This document shows positions 38,013 through 47,265 of a stretch of 64,000 nucleotides of DNA, one piece after another. The DNA is from Desulfonispora thiosulfatigenes DSM 11270 (lineage in GTDB: Bacteria > Bacillota > Peptococcia > Peptococcales > Desulfonisporaceae). Numbering within the stretch: the stretch's first letter is position 1; every line of letters begins with the position of its first letter. The translations under genes were made by a program, and so were the position numbers. The stretch covers positions 30,450 through 94,449 of the forward strand of contig NZ_FWWT01000020.1 in the NCBI RefSeq assembly GCF_900176035.1, read 5' to 3'. A model generated the notes under the pieces. It saw nothing but the letters and a program-made list of their open reading frames with translations, ran no database searches and was not told the origin of the DNA.

Positions 38013-39179
38013 ATGTTATCAATAGATGAACTTGAAAAATTAATTAACTTTACTGAAGTTATAGAGGTTGTTCAAAATTTAATTAAAATATCTAGTGAAA
38101 ATCCCCCGGGTGATGAATACTTTGTTGGAAAATATATAATTAATTATATGGAATCAGCTGGCATTAAAACAGAGATTCAAGAAATTAGTCCTGAAAGATT
38201 TAATGTTATAAGTAGATTAAAAGGTGATGGAACCTTACCACCGATAATATTTACAGGACATATGGATGTCGTGCCTGTTAAAGAAGATGAGTTAGCAAGA
38301 TGGACAGTTGATCCCTATAGTGGAACTATTAAGGATGAGTATGTATTAGGTCGAGGAGCAATTACAATGAAGGGTGGCCTAGGAGCTGCGATGGTCGCCA
38401 TGGCTACCTTAGCAAGAAGTAACCTTAAGCCTGCTGGGGATATTATTTTTCTAGCTACAGTAGATGGTGAAGATGTCATGAGAGGTGCCAAAGCTATAAT
38501 TAATACCCACTATATATCTGATGCTAAAAGAATAGTAGTTTGTAAGCCGACCGATATGAATTTAGTAACTGTGTGTAAAGGCAGAACGTGGGCTGATATA
38601 AAGGTTTTAGGGAAATCAGCTCATGCTTCAATTCCCGGTGCGGGAATTAATGCAATTGATAGAGCAATACGCTTAATAGAAGCTTTATCTAATCATAAAA
38701 TACCTCATCAATATCATGAATTAGTTGGTAGTTCTTTTTGGCAGGTAACTTTAATAAAAGGTGGAATTGAAGCAGCTATTATACCAGAAAGTTGTACGAT
38801 TACAGTTGATGCAAGATTAGTTCCGGGTCAAAATCCAGATGAAATATGGAAGTATGTAGAAGGATTAATAAACTATTTAAAGATTGAAATTCCAGATTTC
38901 GAGGCAAGTATCCATGTTATTGATAAAAGGGAACCATGGGAGACTAATGATGAAGAATTCATTGCTAAAATAGAAAAAGCACATAATATTATGGGTAAAA
39001 AGGTAGTGAAAAATGGTTACTTAGGAACTACTGATGCAACTGTACTTAGGAGATTGGGTATTGAGTCAGTTATTATAGGACCTGGTCAGATAAAATATGC
39101 TCATAAAGAAGACGAGAAAGTTTCTATCGAGCAATTAAAAGATGCAGTAAAGCTTTATCTGCTAATGATGGTAGGGTAA
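38013..39179 (+). CDS. M20 peptidase-family homologue (ArgE/DapE-like) with altered metal site
   Basis: 388 residues with the M20 two-domain layout and the motif GHMDVVP (H83, D85), plus a C-terminal histidine in YAHKEDEKV (H364). Several canonical positions differ. The DMKGG aspartate, which bridges the two metals, is threonine (T118 in AITMKGG). The catalytic EE pair reads G152-E153. The metal-binding glutamate of the usual EP(T/S) motif is lysine (K178 in VCKPTD). It may be catalytically inactive or have a different chemistry. AGGAGG precedes ATG 38013. It appears to be monocistronic. Confidence 0.85.
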   Translation: MLSIDELEKLINFTEVIEVVQNLIKISSENPPGDEYFVGKYIINYMESAGIKTEIQEISPERFNVISRLKGDGTLPPIIFTGHMDVVPVKEDELARWTVDPYSGTIKDEYVLGRGAITMKGGLGAAMVAMATLARSNLKPAGDIIFLATVDGEDVMRGAKAIINTHYISDAKRIVVCKPTDMNLVTVCKGRTWADIKVLGKSAHASIPGAGINAIDRAIRLIEALSNHKIPHQYHELVGSSFWQVTLIKGGIEAAIIPESCTITVDARLVPGQNPDEIWKYVEGLINYLKIEIPDFEASIHVIDKREPWETNDEEFIAKIEKAHNIMGKKVVKNGYLGTTDATVLRRLGIESVIIGPGQIKYAHKEDEKVSIEQLKDAVKLYLLMMVG

Positions 39180-39202
39180 AGAAATTTTAGGTAAATAGTA
39201 CT

Positions 39203-39234
39203 AAAAAGGGATATACGTTATATATCTCTTTTTT
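39203..39234 (+). terminator. terminator of the M20 homologue gene
   Basis: AAAAAGGGATATA at 39203-39215 pairs with TATATCTCTTTTT ending near 39233 (one G-U pair) and merges into T residues. Confidence 0.82.
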
Positions 39235-39300
39235 ATCTTTAAATTTAGTTTTACTTATAGCATAATAACTGTATGGATAATAAAAAGAGGAGGAGATTTC

Positions 39301-40221
39301 TTGGGTCAAGGCAAATGGGTACCTTATATTCAAATAATTATAGCTTGTTTAATTTGGGGATCATATGGACTTTTTGTACAATTAATACCTTATCCCCCTG
39401 AAGTAATTGTATTTTTCAGATTTTTATTTGGTGCAATTTGTTTAATTATCATGGCTAGCCTAACAGGTAATTTACACAATTTAAAACCAACCTCAGGGTG
39501 GAAGATGATGGTTATAATTAGTGCAATTAATTCTATAAGTTGGTTAACTCTTACTCGCTCAATTACTTATACAAGTGTTGCAAATGGTTTTATCTTGTAT
39601 TATACCGCTCCATGTTTTGTCGTATTACTAGCACCTTTTTTACTTAAAGAAAAGGTAGAAAAAAAGTCTATCATAGCTTTATTATTTTGTTTTATAGGTG
39701 TGGTAGCTATAACTGGTCAAGGGGAAACAATAACTGGTAATCATAAAATGCTTGGTAATATCCTTGGTCTTATAAGTGGAATAACATATGCAATATATGT
39801 TATTGGGTTAAAAAGTATACCAGAAAAGTTTTTAGGTATAGTATCTAATGTATATTTGTGTATTGTTATTTCTGTGATTACATTTCCCATGGCACTTCCA
39901 GCCATGGGTAGTATTTCGTTAAAAGGAATTTTGATTTTAGTCTTATTAGGAATAACGATACAGGGTATAGCAACAACATTATATATGGTAGGATTAAGAA
40001 AAGTAAAAGCTCAACATGCTAGTATTCTATCCTTTTTAGAATTTTTATTTGCCTCATTATTTGCAGCTCTCTTTTTAAATGAACAATTTACCTTTAGTTT
40101 AATTTTAGGTAGTATATTAATCATCATAGGCGGAATAATTGTAGTAATAAAAAAATCAGAAAGTAAAGATGGTTTTGGTACCTTAGAAGAGAATAATATA
40201 AGAGATAACACTAGTATATAG
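39301..40221 (+). CDS. EamA/DMT-family transporter
   Basis: 306 residues forming about ten membrane spans in two EamA repeats (IIIACLIWGSYGLFVQLI at the start; LGLISGITYAIYVIGLKSI opening the second). Such proteins move amino acids, nucleosides or other metabolites, usually outward; the substrate is unknown. The start is TTG 39301 with AGAGGAGGAG upstream. A LysR regulator follows on the same strand after 196 bases and may control it. Confidence 0.85.
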   Translation: MGQGKWVPYIQIIIACLIWGSYGLFVQLIPYPPEVIVFFRFLFGAICLIIMASLTGNLHNLKPTSGWKMMVIISAINSISWLTLTRSITYTSVANGFILYYTAPCFVVLLAPFLLKEKVEKKSIIALLFCFIGVVAITGQGETITGNHKMLGNILGLISGITYAIYVIGLKSIPEKFLGIVSNVYLCIVISVITFPMALPAMGSISLKGILILVLLGITIQGIATTLYMVGLRKVKAQHASILSFLEFLFASLFAALFLNEQFTFSLILGSILIIIGGIIVVIKKSESKDGFGTLEENNIRDNTSI

Positions 40222-40364
40222 CTATATCACGTTATTTTGGATTGCTACTGATACAAAGTCTAAGAAAACCGTAAAAAAAGACCAGCATTAATGTTTCAGT
40301 AATGTCAATGATTCAATTTTTCTTAAATAATAAGCTACATTGTAATATATGTTTTGATATTAGT

Positions 40365-40406
40365 AAAATAATATGATATTATTTTATGTATAACAAACAG
40401 GTTATA
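40365..40406. promoter_or_regulatory. two palindromes upstream of the lysR-family gene
   Basis: A perfect 21-base palindrome (AAAATAATAT, central G, ATATTATTTT) covers 40365-40385. An 18-base inverted repeat, TATAAC-N6-GTTATA, covers 40389-40406 and touches the ribosome-binding site. Placement suggests autoregulation by the LysR-type protein, but AT-richness weakens the case. Confidence 0.4.
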
Positions 40407-40417
40407 AGGAGGAGCAA

Positions 40418-41311
40418 ATGAATTTACGACAAATATCTATTTTTACAAGAGTAGCTGAAATAGGAAGTATGTCAGAAACTGCTAGGCAATTGTTCATGAC
40501 TCAGCCTGCTGTTAGTCAAACCATAGCAGAATTAGAAGATGATTTACAAATGAAGCTTTTTGATAGAATTAATAGAAAACTAATTTTAACTAATTCGGGA
40601 GAAGTTTTATATAATTACTGCAAAAAAATTCTATCTTTATTAGAAGAAGCGGAACATACAATGAGAGATCTTGCTACCTTGAAAATTGGAAAATTAAGAC
40701 TAGGGGCAAGTACAACAATAGGAATATATTTCTTACCTAGAATGGTAGGTGATTTTAAAAAAAGATATGGACGAATAACTACTCAGTTTACGATCGATAA
40801 TACTGGCGTTATAGAAGATATGATTTTAAATCATGCTATTGATATTGGCCTTGTAGAAGGAAAAGTTCATTCTCCCGATATTAAAGTACACTACCTTTTT
40901 GATGATGAATTATATTTAATATGTTCTAAAAATCACCGTTGGGTTAAGGAAAATAAACTTAATATTGCACCAGAAGATTTAGTTAAAGAACAATTAATTT
41001 CCAGGGAAAAGGGTAGTGGTACAAGAGAAATGGTTGAGGAAATATTAGAAGAACAAGGACTTTCTTTAGAAGTGACCCATATTCTTAATAATACAGAAGC
41101 AATTAAAAAAGCTGTTGAAGAAGACATGGGTATATCTTTTGTCTCTAAAATGGCTCTTGTAGATGAACTTAAGTCAGAAAAACTTGTTAAAATAAAAATA
41201 GAAGGTATACATATCACGCGTTCTATAAGTATCATTTATCATAAAGATAAATATAGATCTCCTTTACTAGATGCATTCCTTGAGCATATCAACTCGTATA
41301 AAACTGATTAA
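40418..41311 (+). CDS. LysR-family transcriptional regulator
   Basis: 297 residues: an N-terminal winged helix (LRQISIFTRVAEIGSMSETARQLFMTQPAVSQTI) and a periplasmic-binding-like effector domain from about residue 90 (LRLGASTTIGIYFLPRMV). It resembles CysL/CbbR-type members. The target is unknown; the EamA transporter upstream is the nearest candidate. AGGAGG precedes ATG 40418. It ends at a terminator shared with the convergent pan operon. Confidence 0.9.
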   Translation: MNLRQISIFTRVAEIGSMSETARQLFMTQPAVSQTIAELEDDLQMKLFDRINRKLILTNSGEVLYNYCKKILSLLEEAEHTMRDLATLKIGKLRLGASTTIGIYFLPRMVGDFKKRYGRITTQFTIDNTGVIEDMILNHAIDIGLVEGKVHSPDIKVHYLFDDELYLICSKNHRWVKENKLNIAPEDLVKEQLISREKGSGTREMVEEILEEQGLSLEVTHILNNTEAIKKAVEEDMGISFVSKMALVDELKSEKLVKIKIEGIHITRSISIIYHKDKYRSPLLDAFLEHINSYKTD

Positions 41312-41321
41312 AACAATATAC

Positions 41322-41364
41322 GTGTATGAAAGAACCTCATTAAATGAGGTTTTTTCATACACTA
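41322..41364. terminator. long bidirectional terminator between lysR-family gene and panD
   Basis: A nearly perfect stem extends from about GTGTATGAAA at 41322 through AACCTCAT, with the loop TAA and the complementary arm ending in TTTCATACAC. The panD stop codon (41355-41357) lies inside the arm. Confidence 0.88.
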
Positions 41365-41741
41365 ATTTCTTGAGCCTTTTCTTCATTAGATAAATGAGTA
41401 ATTTTATTATTATCATTAACAAAAACAACCATAGGTTTATGTTTAAAAACTTCTTTTTCTTCTAATAAACAATAGGATATGATTATTAAAATATCATTAG
41501 GTTGAACTAATCTAGCTGCAGCACCATTTAAGCAAATAATTCCACTGCCTCTTTTACCAGCTATTGTATATGTTTCTAAACGAGCTCCGTTATTATTATT
41601 AACTATTTGTACTTTTTCATTAGGATATATTCCTGCTGCATCCATTAGGTTTTGATCTATTGTGATACTTCCTACATAATCTAGATTAGCCTCTGTTACC
41701 TTTGCTCTATGAATTTTACTCTTAAGCATATGAATAAACAT
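41355..41741 (-). CDS. panD: aspartate 1-decarboxylase PanD
   Basis: Makes beta-alanine for pantothenate. This pyruvoyl enzyme is made as a 128-residue proenzyme; the self-cleavage site G24-S25 is in YVGSITID. It also shows [12 protein letters not shown] near the start and [20 protein letters not shown] 41741 has GGAGGT nine bases upstream, located in the end of panC, from which it is separated by only four bases. It is the last gene of the panGBCD operon. The C terminus is a few residues longer than in E. coli. Confidence 0.96.
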   Translation of the reverse strand: MFIHMLKSKIHRAKVTEANLDYVGSITIDQNLMDAAGIYPNEKVQIVNNNNGARLETYTIAGKRGSGIICLNGAAARLVQPNDILIIISYCLLEEKEVFKHKPMVVFVNDNNKITHLSNEEKAQEISV

Positions 41742-41745
41742 TAAT

Positions 41746-42588
41746 TTATACCTCCACGAGAATATTATCGATTAACCTAGTTTTACCGACGTTAGCTGCT
41801 ACAGCTATTAATGTACTATCTTTAATTTCCTCCACACCTATTATGTTGCCGGAATCCACTATTTCTATATAATCAAGATTGCAGTTTTCATCTTCAGTGA
41901 TATATTGTTTAATAAATTCTTTTATTTTATCTGGATTTCTTTCCCCATTTTTGATCATTTCTTGAGCTTTAAATAAAGACTGTGATAGTCTAAGAGCTGA
42001 TTTTCTCTCATCTTTACTTAGATAAATATTTCTAGAGCTCATAGCTAGTCCATCAGCTTCTCTTATTAGGGGACAAGCAACTATTTCTAAATCAAAGTTT
42101 AAGTCTTTAACTAATTTTTTAATTATAGCTAGTTGCTGAGCATCTTTTTGACCAAAGTAGGCTTTAGTAGGATTTATAATATTAAATAGCTTGGTTACAA
42201 CAAGGGCTATTCCACCAAAGAAAAGGGGTCTAGAAGCTCCGCAAAGACCACTAGATAAATCTTTAACTTTAACCTCGCATTTATTATCCACAGGATACAT
42301 CTCTTCTATAGATGGGTTGAAAATTAAATCAGCACCAGCTCCTATTGATAAGTTATAATCTCTTTCATAATCTCTAGGATAGTCTTTAAAATCTTCATTA
42401 GGACCAAATTGAGCAGGATTAACAAAAACGCTTACTACCACATAGTCGTTTTCCTCTTTAGCCTTTTTAATTAAAGATAAATGACCTTCATGTAAAAATC
42501 CCATTGTAGGAACAAAACCAATAGATTTTTCTGACCTTTTTTGTTCTTTTAAGATATTTCTTACTTCTTTGATTGTATGAATAAACAT
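41746..42588 (-). CDS. panC: pantothenate synthetase PanC
   Basis: Condenses pantoate and beta-alanine with ATP. About 280 residues, with the nucleotide-binding [13 protein letters not shown] and the KSKS-like loop [13 protein letters not shown] 42588 is the right start, since AGGAGG lies six bases upstream and the protein then begins [10 protein letters not shown]; an in-frame ATG at 42627 would overlap panB. It is separated by ten bases from panB. Confidence 0.96.
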   Translation of the reverse strand: MFIHTIKEVRNILKEQKRSEKSIGFVPTMGFLHEGHLSLIKKAKEENDYVVVSVFVNPAQFGPNEDFKDYPRDYERDYNLSIGAGADLIFNPSIEEMYPVDNKCEVKVKDLSSGLCGASRPLFFGGIALVVTKLFNIINPTKAYFGQKDAQQLAIIKKLVKDLNFDLEIVACPLIREADGLAMSSRNIYLSKDERKSALRLSQSLFKAQEMIKNGERNPDKIKEFIKQYITEDENCNLDYIEIVDSGNIIGVEEIKDSTLIAVAANVGKTRLIDNILVEV

Positions 42589-42598
42589 AAATTTCCTC

Positions 42599-43429
42599 CT
42601 AATATAATTTTTCCAATGTTTTTTCATCTATTTTAAAAGTATGAATTTTTTCTGGGAAATTCTTATTTTGAACTTCTACTATATAATTTTTAACTCCATC
42701 TATGATAAGGTCCCCTATATTAGCATATTGTTTAACAAACTTAGGCTTAAAGTCCCCAAACATATTCAGCATGTCTTGAGTAACTAAGATTTGACCATCA
42801 CATTCTTTACCAGCACCAATTCCAATCGTAGGAATAGAAATTTTCTCTGTAATAATTTTAGCAAGTTCTTCTGGGATACATTCTAGAACGATTGCAAAAA
42901 CTCCAGCGTCTTCTAATCGTAGTGCATCATCTATTATTTTCTTAGCTTCATGCTCATTTCTTCCTTGAACTTTGAATCCACCTAAAGCATTGATTGATTG
43001 AGGGGTTAGACCTAAATGCCCCATAACAGGTATTTGGGCATTAATAATAGCTTTTATTTTATCTTCGATTTCCCTACCACCTTCTAATTTAACAGCCTCA
43101 GCGTTTCCTTCTTGGATAAGTCTCCCTGCATTTCTAATGCTATCTTCAATATTAACGTGATAGGATAAAAATGGCATGTCAGCAACCACTAAACTTCTTT
43201 TAACTCCTTTAGTTACTGCTTTAGTATGATGAATAATATCATCCACTGTAACTTGTAGAGTAGTATCATAGCCAAGCATTACCATTCCTAAGGAGTCACC
43301 TACTAAAAGGGCATCCACGCCTGCACTATCAAGAAGTTTAGCAGTAGAGTAGTCATAAGCAGTTAACATGGATAACTTTTTTCCTTCAATTTTAGCCTTT
43401 TTAAAAAAATCAACAGTCACTTTTTTCAA
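42599..43429 (-). CDS. panB: ketopantoate hydroxymethyltransferase PanB
   Basis: Transfers a hydroxymethyl group from 5,10-methylene-THF to ketoisovalerate. The 276 residues include [34 protein letters not shown], with the metal-binding Asp of VGDS, and later [14 protein letters not shown]. The start is TTG 43429 with AGGAGG seven bases upstream. It overlaps the end of the DUF2520 gene by 20 bases. Confidence 0.96.
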   Translation of the reverse strand: MKKVTVDFFKKAKIEGKKLSMLTAYDYSTAKLLDSAGVDALLVGDSLGMVMLGYDTTLQVTVDDIIHHTKAVTKGVKRSLVVADMPFLSYHVNIEDSIRNAGRLIQEGNAEAVKLEGGREIEDKIKAIINAQIPVMGHLGLTPQSINALGGFKVQGRNEHEAKKIIDDALRLEDAGVFAIVLECIPEELAKIITEKISIPTIGIGAGKECDGQILVTQDMLNMFGDFKPKFVKQYANIGDLIIDGVKNYIVEVQNKNFPEKIHTFKIDEKTLEKLY

Positions 43430-44294
43430 AGTTAATTCCTCCTAATAATTCTTTTAGTGCTTCTGCTTTATGAGGGGGTAATTTTTCTTTTTGTGCTAAG
43501 GGTAATGTTTGGATTAATAAATTGTGATAAAAATCAAAGTATTCTGGAAATTTATTAATTAACTCATTTAAATGATTTTTAAGAGTTATTATCTCTCCCC
43601 GGGCTATAGGACCAGTTAAAGCATCTTTAGTATCAAAAGAAACTGTATTATTAATAGTTCCTTTAATTAAAGGGAGCATTGCTTTTATTCCCTTATCTTT
43701 ATCTATCCCAATTTCATTTAAAAGAATTAAACCATAATCTAGTAAAGTTACAAGGTAGTTAGAAAAAACACAGGCTGCTACATGATAAATTGTTTTATGA
43801 TTAGGATCTATGACAAAATAGTTAAGTTTTAAATTAGAAAGAAAATCTTTTATTAATTCTAACTTTTCTTTTGATCCTTCCAAGCTAAAGAAGGTATTAC
43901 CAATGTTTTTTACAGATATTTCTATATCAGCAAAGGACTGAAGAGGATGAATTGAATAAATACAACAACCAATATATTGAGCACTAATAAGTGTACTAGA
44001 AGATAATGCTCCACTCATATGGCAAATAATTTGTTCTTTATTTAACCATCTTTTTTCAGTAATATAATCAACAGTCTTTTTTATAGTATCATCAGGAGTA
44101 GTAATAAAAATAAGATCTACTTTTGCAATTAATTCATTTAATTTAGAAAAAGCATTTGTATTTGTATACTTAGCTGCATTTACAGAAGATGAATAAGTTC
44201 TACTATAAAAACCAATAACATTTTGTCCGTTATTTACTAAAAATTTCCCAAATGCTGTGCCTACATTTCCTGCTCCAATGAATCCAATTTTCAT
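43410..44294 (-). CDS. panG: Rossmann/DUF2520 oxidoreductase, likely PanG-type ketopantoate reductase
   Basis: The 294-residue protein has an N-terminal NAD(P)-binding loop ([16 protein letters not shown]) and a C-terminal DUF2520 helical domain (YSIHPLQSF, then [13 protein letters not shown]). A non-PanE ketopantoate reductase named PanG has been described in Francisella, with homologues in Clostridioides and Enterococcus, and I believe it belongs to this family. Being first in the operon with panB, panC and panD, with no panE present, it is the natural candidate for the missing NADPH-dependent step. ATG 44294 has GGAGG upstream. Family identity should be confirmed by alignment. Confidence 0.75.
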   Translation of the reverse strand: MKIGFIGAGNVGTAFGKFLVNNGQNVIGFYSRTYSSSVNAAKYTNTNAFSKLNELIAKVDLIFITTPDDTIKKTVDYITEKRWLNKEQIICHMSGALSSSTLISAQYIGCCIYSIHPLQSFADIEISVKNIGNTFFSLEGSKEKLELIKDFLSNLKLNYFVIDPNHKTIYHVAACVFSNYLVTLLDYGLILLNEIGIDKDKGIKAMLPLIKGTINNTVSFDTKDALTGPIARGEIITLKNHLNELINKFPEYFDFYHNLLIQTLPLAQKEKLPPHKAEALKELLGGINFEKSDC

Positions 44295-44311
44295 ATTTCA
44301 CCTCCAAAAAT

Positions 44312-44340
44312 AAAAAAGTCTCTCTAAATTTAGAGAGACT
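44312..44340 (-). terminator. terminator inside the pan operon leader
   Basis: On the minus strand a 24-base perfect palindrome (AGTCTCTCTAAA plus complement, 44317-44340) is followed by a T run (44312-44316 and beyond). It lies just upstream of the first gene rather than after a gene, so it looks like an attenuator. Confidence 0.85.
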
Positions 44341-44404
44341 GATAAAAATAGGTTCATAAAATAAAAGACCTTTCTAAGATAAACTCAAAAAGGGAATTAA
44401 AAGA

Positions 44405-44475
44405 CAAACATAAACCTTCCTGTCTCGGTCCTCTTATGGCTCAGAGCAGATAACAAATATTAAATTTTATTTTTA
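44405..44475 (-). ncRNA. candidate pan-motif leader RNA of the panGBCD operon
   Basis: In the roughly 180-base minus-strand leader between a weak promoter (TTGTGG 44506-44511, TATACC 44483-44488) and the attenuator lies a G-rich structured element. CTGCTC (44444-44449) pairs with GAG-A-CAG (44420-44426), leaving one bulged A. An inner CC/GG pair closes an ATAAGA loop. The pan motif reported upstream of panB operons in Firmicutes is described as a hairpin with bulged adenosines. Match by position and general form only; I could not compare with the covariance model. Confidence 0.5.
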
Positions 44476-44627
44476 TAAAAATGGTATAGCTCATTATGAT
44501 ACTATCCACAATATATTTTAACAGAGGTTGTTAGAATAAACAATGTGTTTTAGTTAGATAATTTCTATTAAATTTATTATTTGAGTTTATTTAGAGAATT
44601 AAATGTTTTTGATGTTTTAAAAATTGG

Positions 44628-44656
44628 TTGACTTAAACTATTTAAAAGAATAAAAT
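44628..44656 (+). promoter_or_regulatory. promoter of nadABC
   Basis: TTGACT at 44628-44633, a 17-base spacer and TAAAAT at 44651-44656. The rest of the roughly 430-base gap between panG and nadA holds the two divergent leaders and no gene. Confidence 0.65.
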
Positions 44657-44685
44657 TATTTATAATATATTTTTTTGCAGATAGG

Positions 44686-44707
44686 TGACAAGACAGATGT
44701 ATTGTCA
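44686..44707. promoter_or_regulatory. 22-base palindromic operator before nadA
   Basis: TGACAAGA and TATTGTCA form an inverted repeat (7 of 8 positions) with a 6-base centre at 44686-44707, between the promoter and the ribosome-binding site. NiaR (YrxA) represses nad operons in many Firmicutes through TGACA-type palindromes of about this size. The protein is not in the window, so the assignment is inference. Confidence 0.5.
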
Positions 44708-44723
44708 CAAAGGAGGAGTAGTT

Positions 44724-45632
44724 GTGAAGGATAAACAAGAATTAAAAAATGCTATTAATAAACTTAAAAAAGATAAAAATGCTATAATTTTAGCTCATAA
44801 TTATCAAATAGAAGAGGTGCAAGATATTGCAGATTTTATAGGAGATTCCTATGATCTTAGTAGACAAGCTGCTTCTTCTAATGCAGATATAATAGTTTTT
44901 TGTGGAGTTCACTTTATGGCTGAAACTGCAAATATACTTTCACCAAATAAAATTGTTATTTTACCAGATAAAGAGGCAGGGTGCCCGATGGCAGATACTA
45001 TTAAGGCTAGTGATGTACGAAAAATGCGTAGTAAGTATCCTGATGCAGCAGTTGTGTGTTATATAAATACCTCAGCAGCCGTTAAAGCTGAATGTGAGGC
45101 TTGTTGTACCTCAGCTAATGCTGTTAAAATAGTAAATTCTCTACCTCAAGAAAAAATCATATTTCTACCTGATAAGAATTTAGGGAATTATGTTAAGGAA
45201 AATACTGCAAAAGAAATAATTCTATGGGATGGGTGTTGTCATATTCATGACAGGACTACTATTGAAGAGCTGAGAAAAGTACAAGCTAAATATCCTGATG
45301 CACCTATAGTAGTTCATCCAGAATGTAATTCAGAAGTTGTTAATGAAGCTGATTTTGTAGGTGGTACCAATGCTATGATGAGTTATGTTAAAGAAAGCAA
45401 TATGAAGAGATTTATTATTGGTACAGAAGTGGGTATGCTTTATCCACTAAAAAATCAAAGTCCAGAAAAAGATTTTATTATTTTAACAGATAGATTTATT
45501 TGTCCTGATATGAAACTAATAACACTTGAAAAAATATATGATTCTTTAAAAAATTTACAACCTCAAATAATTGTACCTCCTGAAATTGCTAAAAAAGCAC
45601 TTAAAGCTGTTAATAAAATGCTGGAGGTCTGA
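44724..45632 (+). CDS. nadA: quinolinate synthase NadA
   Basis: Joins iminoaspartate and dihydroxyacetone phosphate into quinolinate with a [4Fe-4S] cluster. About 302 residues. The three expected cluster cysteines are those in AGCPMAD, DGCCHIHD and FICPDMK. I chose GTG 44724, because AAAGGAGG at 44709-44716 is seven bases upstream; the in-frame GTG at 44685 sits at the edge of the palindromic operator and has no site. It is followed by nadB with one base between stop and start. Confidence 0.95.
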   Translation: MKDKQELKNAINKLKKDKNAIILAHNYQIEEVQDIADFIGDSYDLSRQAASSNADIIVFCGVHFMAETANILSPNKIVILPDKEAGCPMADTIKASDVRKMRSKYPDAAVVCYINTSAAVKAECEACCTSANAVKIVNSLPQEKIIFLPDKNLGNYVKENTAKEIILWDGCCHIHDRTTIEELRKVQAKYPDAPIVVHPECNSEVVNEADFVGGTNAMMSYVKESNMKRFIIGTEVGMLYPLKNQSPEKDFIILTDRFICPDMKLITLEKIYDSLKNLQPQIIVPPEIAKKALKAVNKMLEV

Positions 45633-45633
45633 T

Positions 45634-47265
45634 ATGGATAGATTAGAAAAAATCCCAAGATTTCTGTATTCTCCAAAAGTTTTTATGGAGGAGGAAACAA
45701 ATATTATTATTGTGGGGGGAGGCATTGCCGGTCTTACTACAGCACTTAATTGTAGTAGTGATAAAAAGGTATTATTAGTTATGGAGTGTGATTTTAATGA
45801 TTGTAATACTTATCATGCTCAGGGAGGTATTGCAGCTGCTTTAACAGAAATTGATTCTCCTACCAATCATTTCAATGATACTAATAAAGCTGGAGGCTAT
45901 TTTTGTAATGAAGATAGTTTGAAAATATTAACCTCTGAAGCTCCACAGGCAATAAATTTTTTAATAAAAAATGGTGTTAATTTTGACAAAGATCAACAAG
46001 GTTTTTGCCTAGCAAGAGAGGGAGGACATGGTTTAAGGAGAATTTTAAGAATAGATGGAGATAGTACAGGACGGGGTTTAATAGATGCTCTTAAGCAAAA
46101 AGTTTTAGAATGTAAAAATATTAAGGTTGTTCAAAATAGTTTTATGGTTGATATATTGACAAAAGATAATTATGTACAAGGAATTATTCTTGAAAATAAT
46201 AAAAAGATGCATGTAGTTTATAGTAATGTTGTAATTTTAGCTTCTGGGGGATTAGGATCTATTTATTCTCATAATACTAATCCAGAGCATATTACAGGAG
46301 ATGGTATAGCAGCTGCGTTTAGAGCAGGGGCTCTGCTATCTGATATGGAGTTTGTTCAATTTCATCCTACTGCTTTAAAGCATCCTAAAGCACCTAGATT
46401 ATTAATTTCTGAAGCAGTTAGAGGAGAAGGTGCTATATTAAGAAACCCTGGTGGTGAAAGATTTATGCCTAAATACCATGAAGAAGCAGAACTTACCTCT
46501 AGGGATATAGTAGCAAGAGCAATTTTTGCAGAAATGTCTAGATTAAATATTGACAATGTATTTTTAGACATTACTCATAAATCAAAAGAATTTTTGCAAA
46601 AAAGATTTCCTAAAATCTATAATTTTTGTTTAGATTACGATATTGATATGTCAAAGGATTGGATTCCTGTAGTTCCTGCTGTTCATTATACTATTGGGGG
46701 AATTAAGACTAACTTAGACGGAGAAACAAATATTAATGGTCTTTATGCTGTAGGAGAAGTTGCTTGTACAGGGGTTCATGGCGCAAATCGTCTTGCTAGC
46801 AACAGTCTGCTTGAGGGGGTTATTTTTGGAAAAAGGGTAGGGGAATCTGCTAGTCAATATTGTAATAAAAAGAATTTTATAAAAAGCAATTATAGGACAA
46901 TAATACCAAAACAAGTGATGAATAATAACGTAAAGTTATTTGATGAATCATTTCTTAATACTCAGCTTTTAGTTTTAAAACAAATGAATCAAAAGTATTT
47001 AGGATTAATTCGTACGGAAGAAGGTTTATTAAAATTACTTGATTTACTCACAGTAAATCCTTTAATTTACAAATATGGTTTTACTAATAAAAAGATTTGG
47101 AAATTTCAAAATATGCTTTTAGTATCTTATTTATCCGCTTATTCTTCTTTAAAAAGAAAAGAAAGTAGAGGAGTTCATTATAGAAGTGATTATCCTTTAA
47201 TTAGTAATGAAAAAGTTCATTATGATTTACAGCGAAGGGGAATTAAGGAGGTTAAAATATGCTAG
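45634..47265 (+). CDS. nadB: L-aspartate oxidase NadB
   Basis: A flavoenzyme that oxidises aspartate to iminoaspartate (with fumarate as electron acceptor in anaerobes). About 543 residues. It shows the FAD-binding GGGIAGLTTALN, HAQGGIAAAL, EGGHGLRRILRIDGDSTGRGL, FVQFHPTAL and HGANRLASNSLLEGVIFG. ATG 45634 has GGAGG six bases upstream; longer in-frame starts overlap nadA without support. The C-terminal helical domain is complete. It overlaps nadC by seven bases. Confidence 0.96.
   Translation: MDRLEKIPRFLYSPKVFMEEETNIIIVGGGIAGLTTALNCSSDKKVLLVMECDFNDCNTYHAQGGIAAALTEIDSPTNHFNDTNKAGGYFCNEDSLKILTSEAPQAINFLIKNGVNFDKDQQGFCLAREGGHGLRRILRIDGDSTGRGLIDALKQKVLECKNIKVVQNSFMVDILTKDNYVQGIILENNKKMHVVYSNVVILASGGLGSIYSHNTNPEHITGDGIAAAFRAGALLSDMEFVQFHPTALKHPKAPRLLISEAVRGEGAILRNPGGERFMPKYHEEAELTSRDIVARAIFAEMSRLNIDNVFLDITHKSKEFLQKRFPKIYNFCLDYDIDMSKDWIPVVPAVHYTIGGIKTNLDGETNINGLYAVGEVACTGVHGANRLASNSLLEGVIFGKRVGESASQYCNKKNFIKSNYRTIIPKQVMNNNVKLFDESFLNTQLLVLKQMNQKYLGLIRTEEGLLKLLDLLTVNPLIYKYGFTNKKIWKFQNMLLVSYLSAYSSLKRKESRGVHYRSDYPLISNEKVHYDLQRRGIKEVKIC

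Noticed and set aside
45571..45633. Longer NadB N terminus beginning inside nadA
   Set aside because: The extra 21 residues overlap nadA in another frame and lack a ribosome-binding site; ATG 45634 has GGAGG at the right distance.
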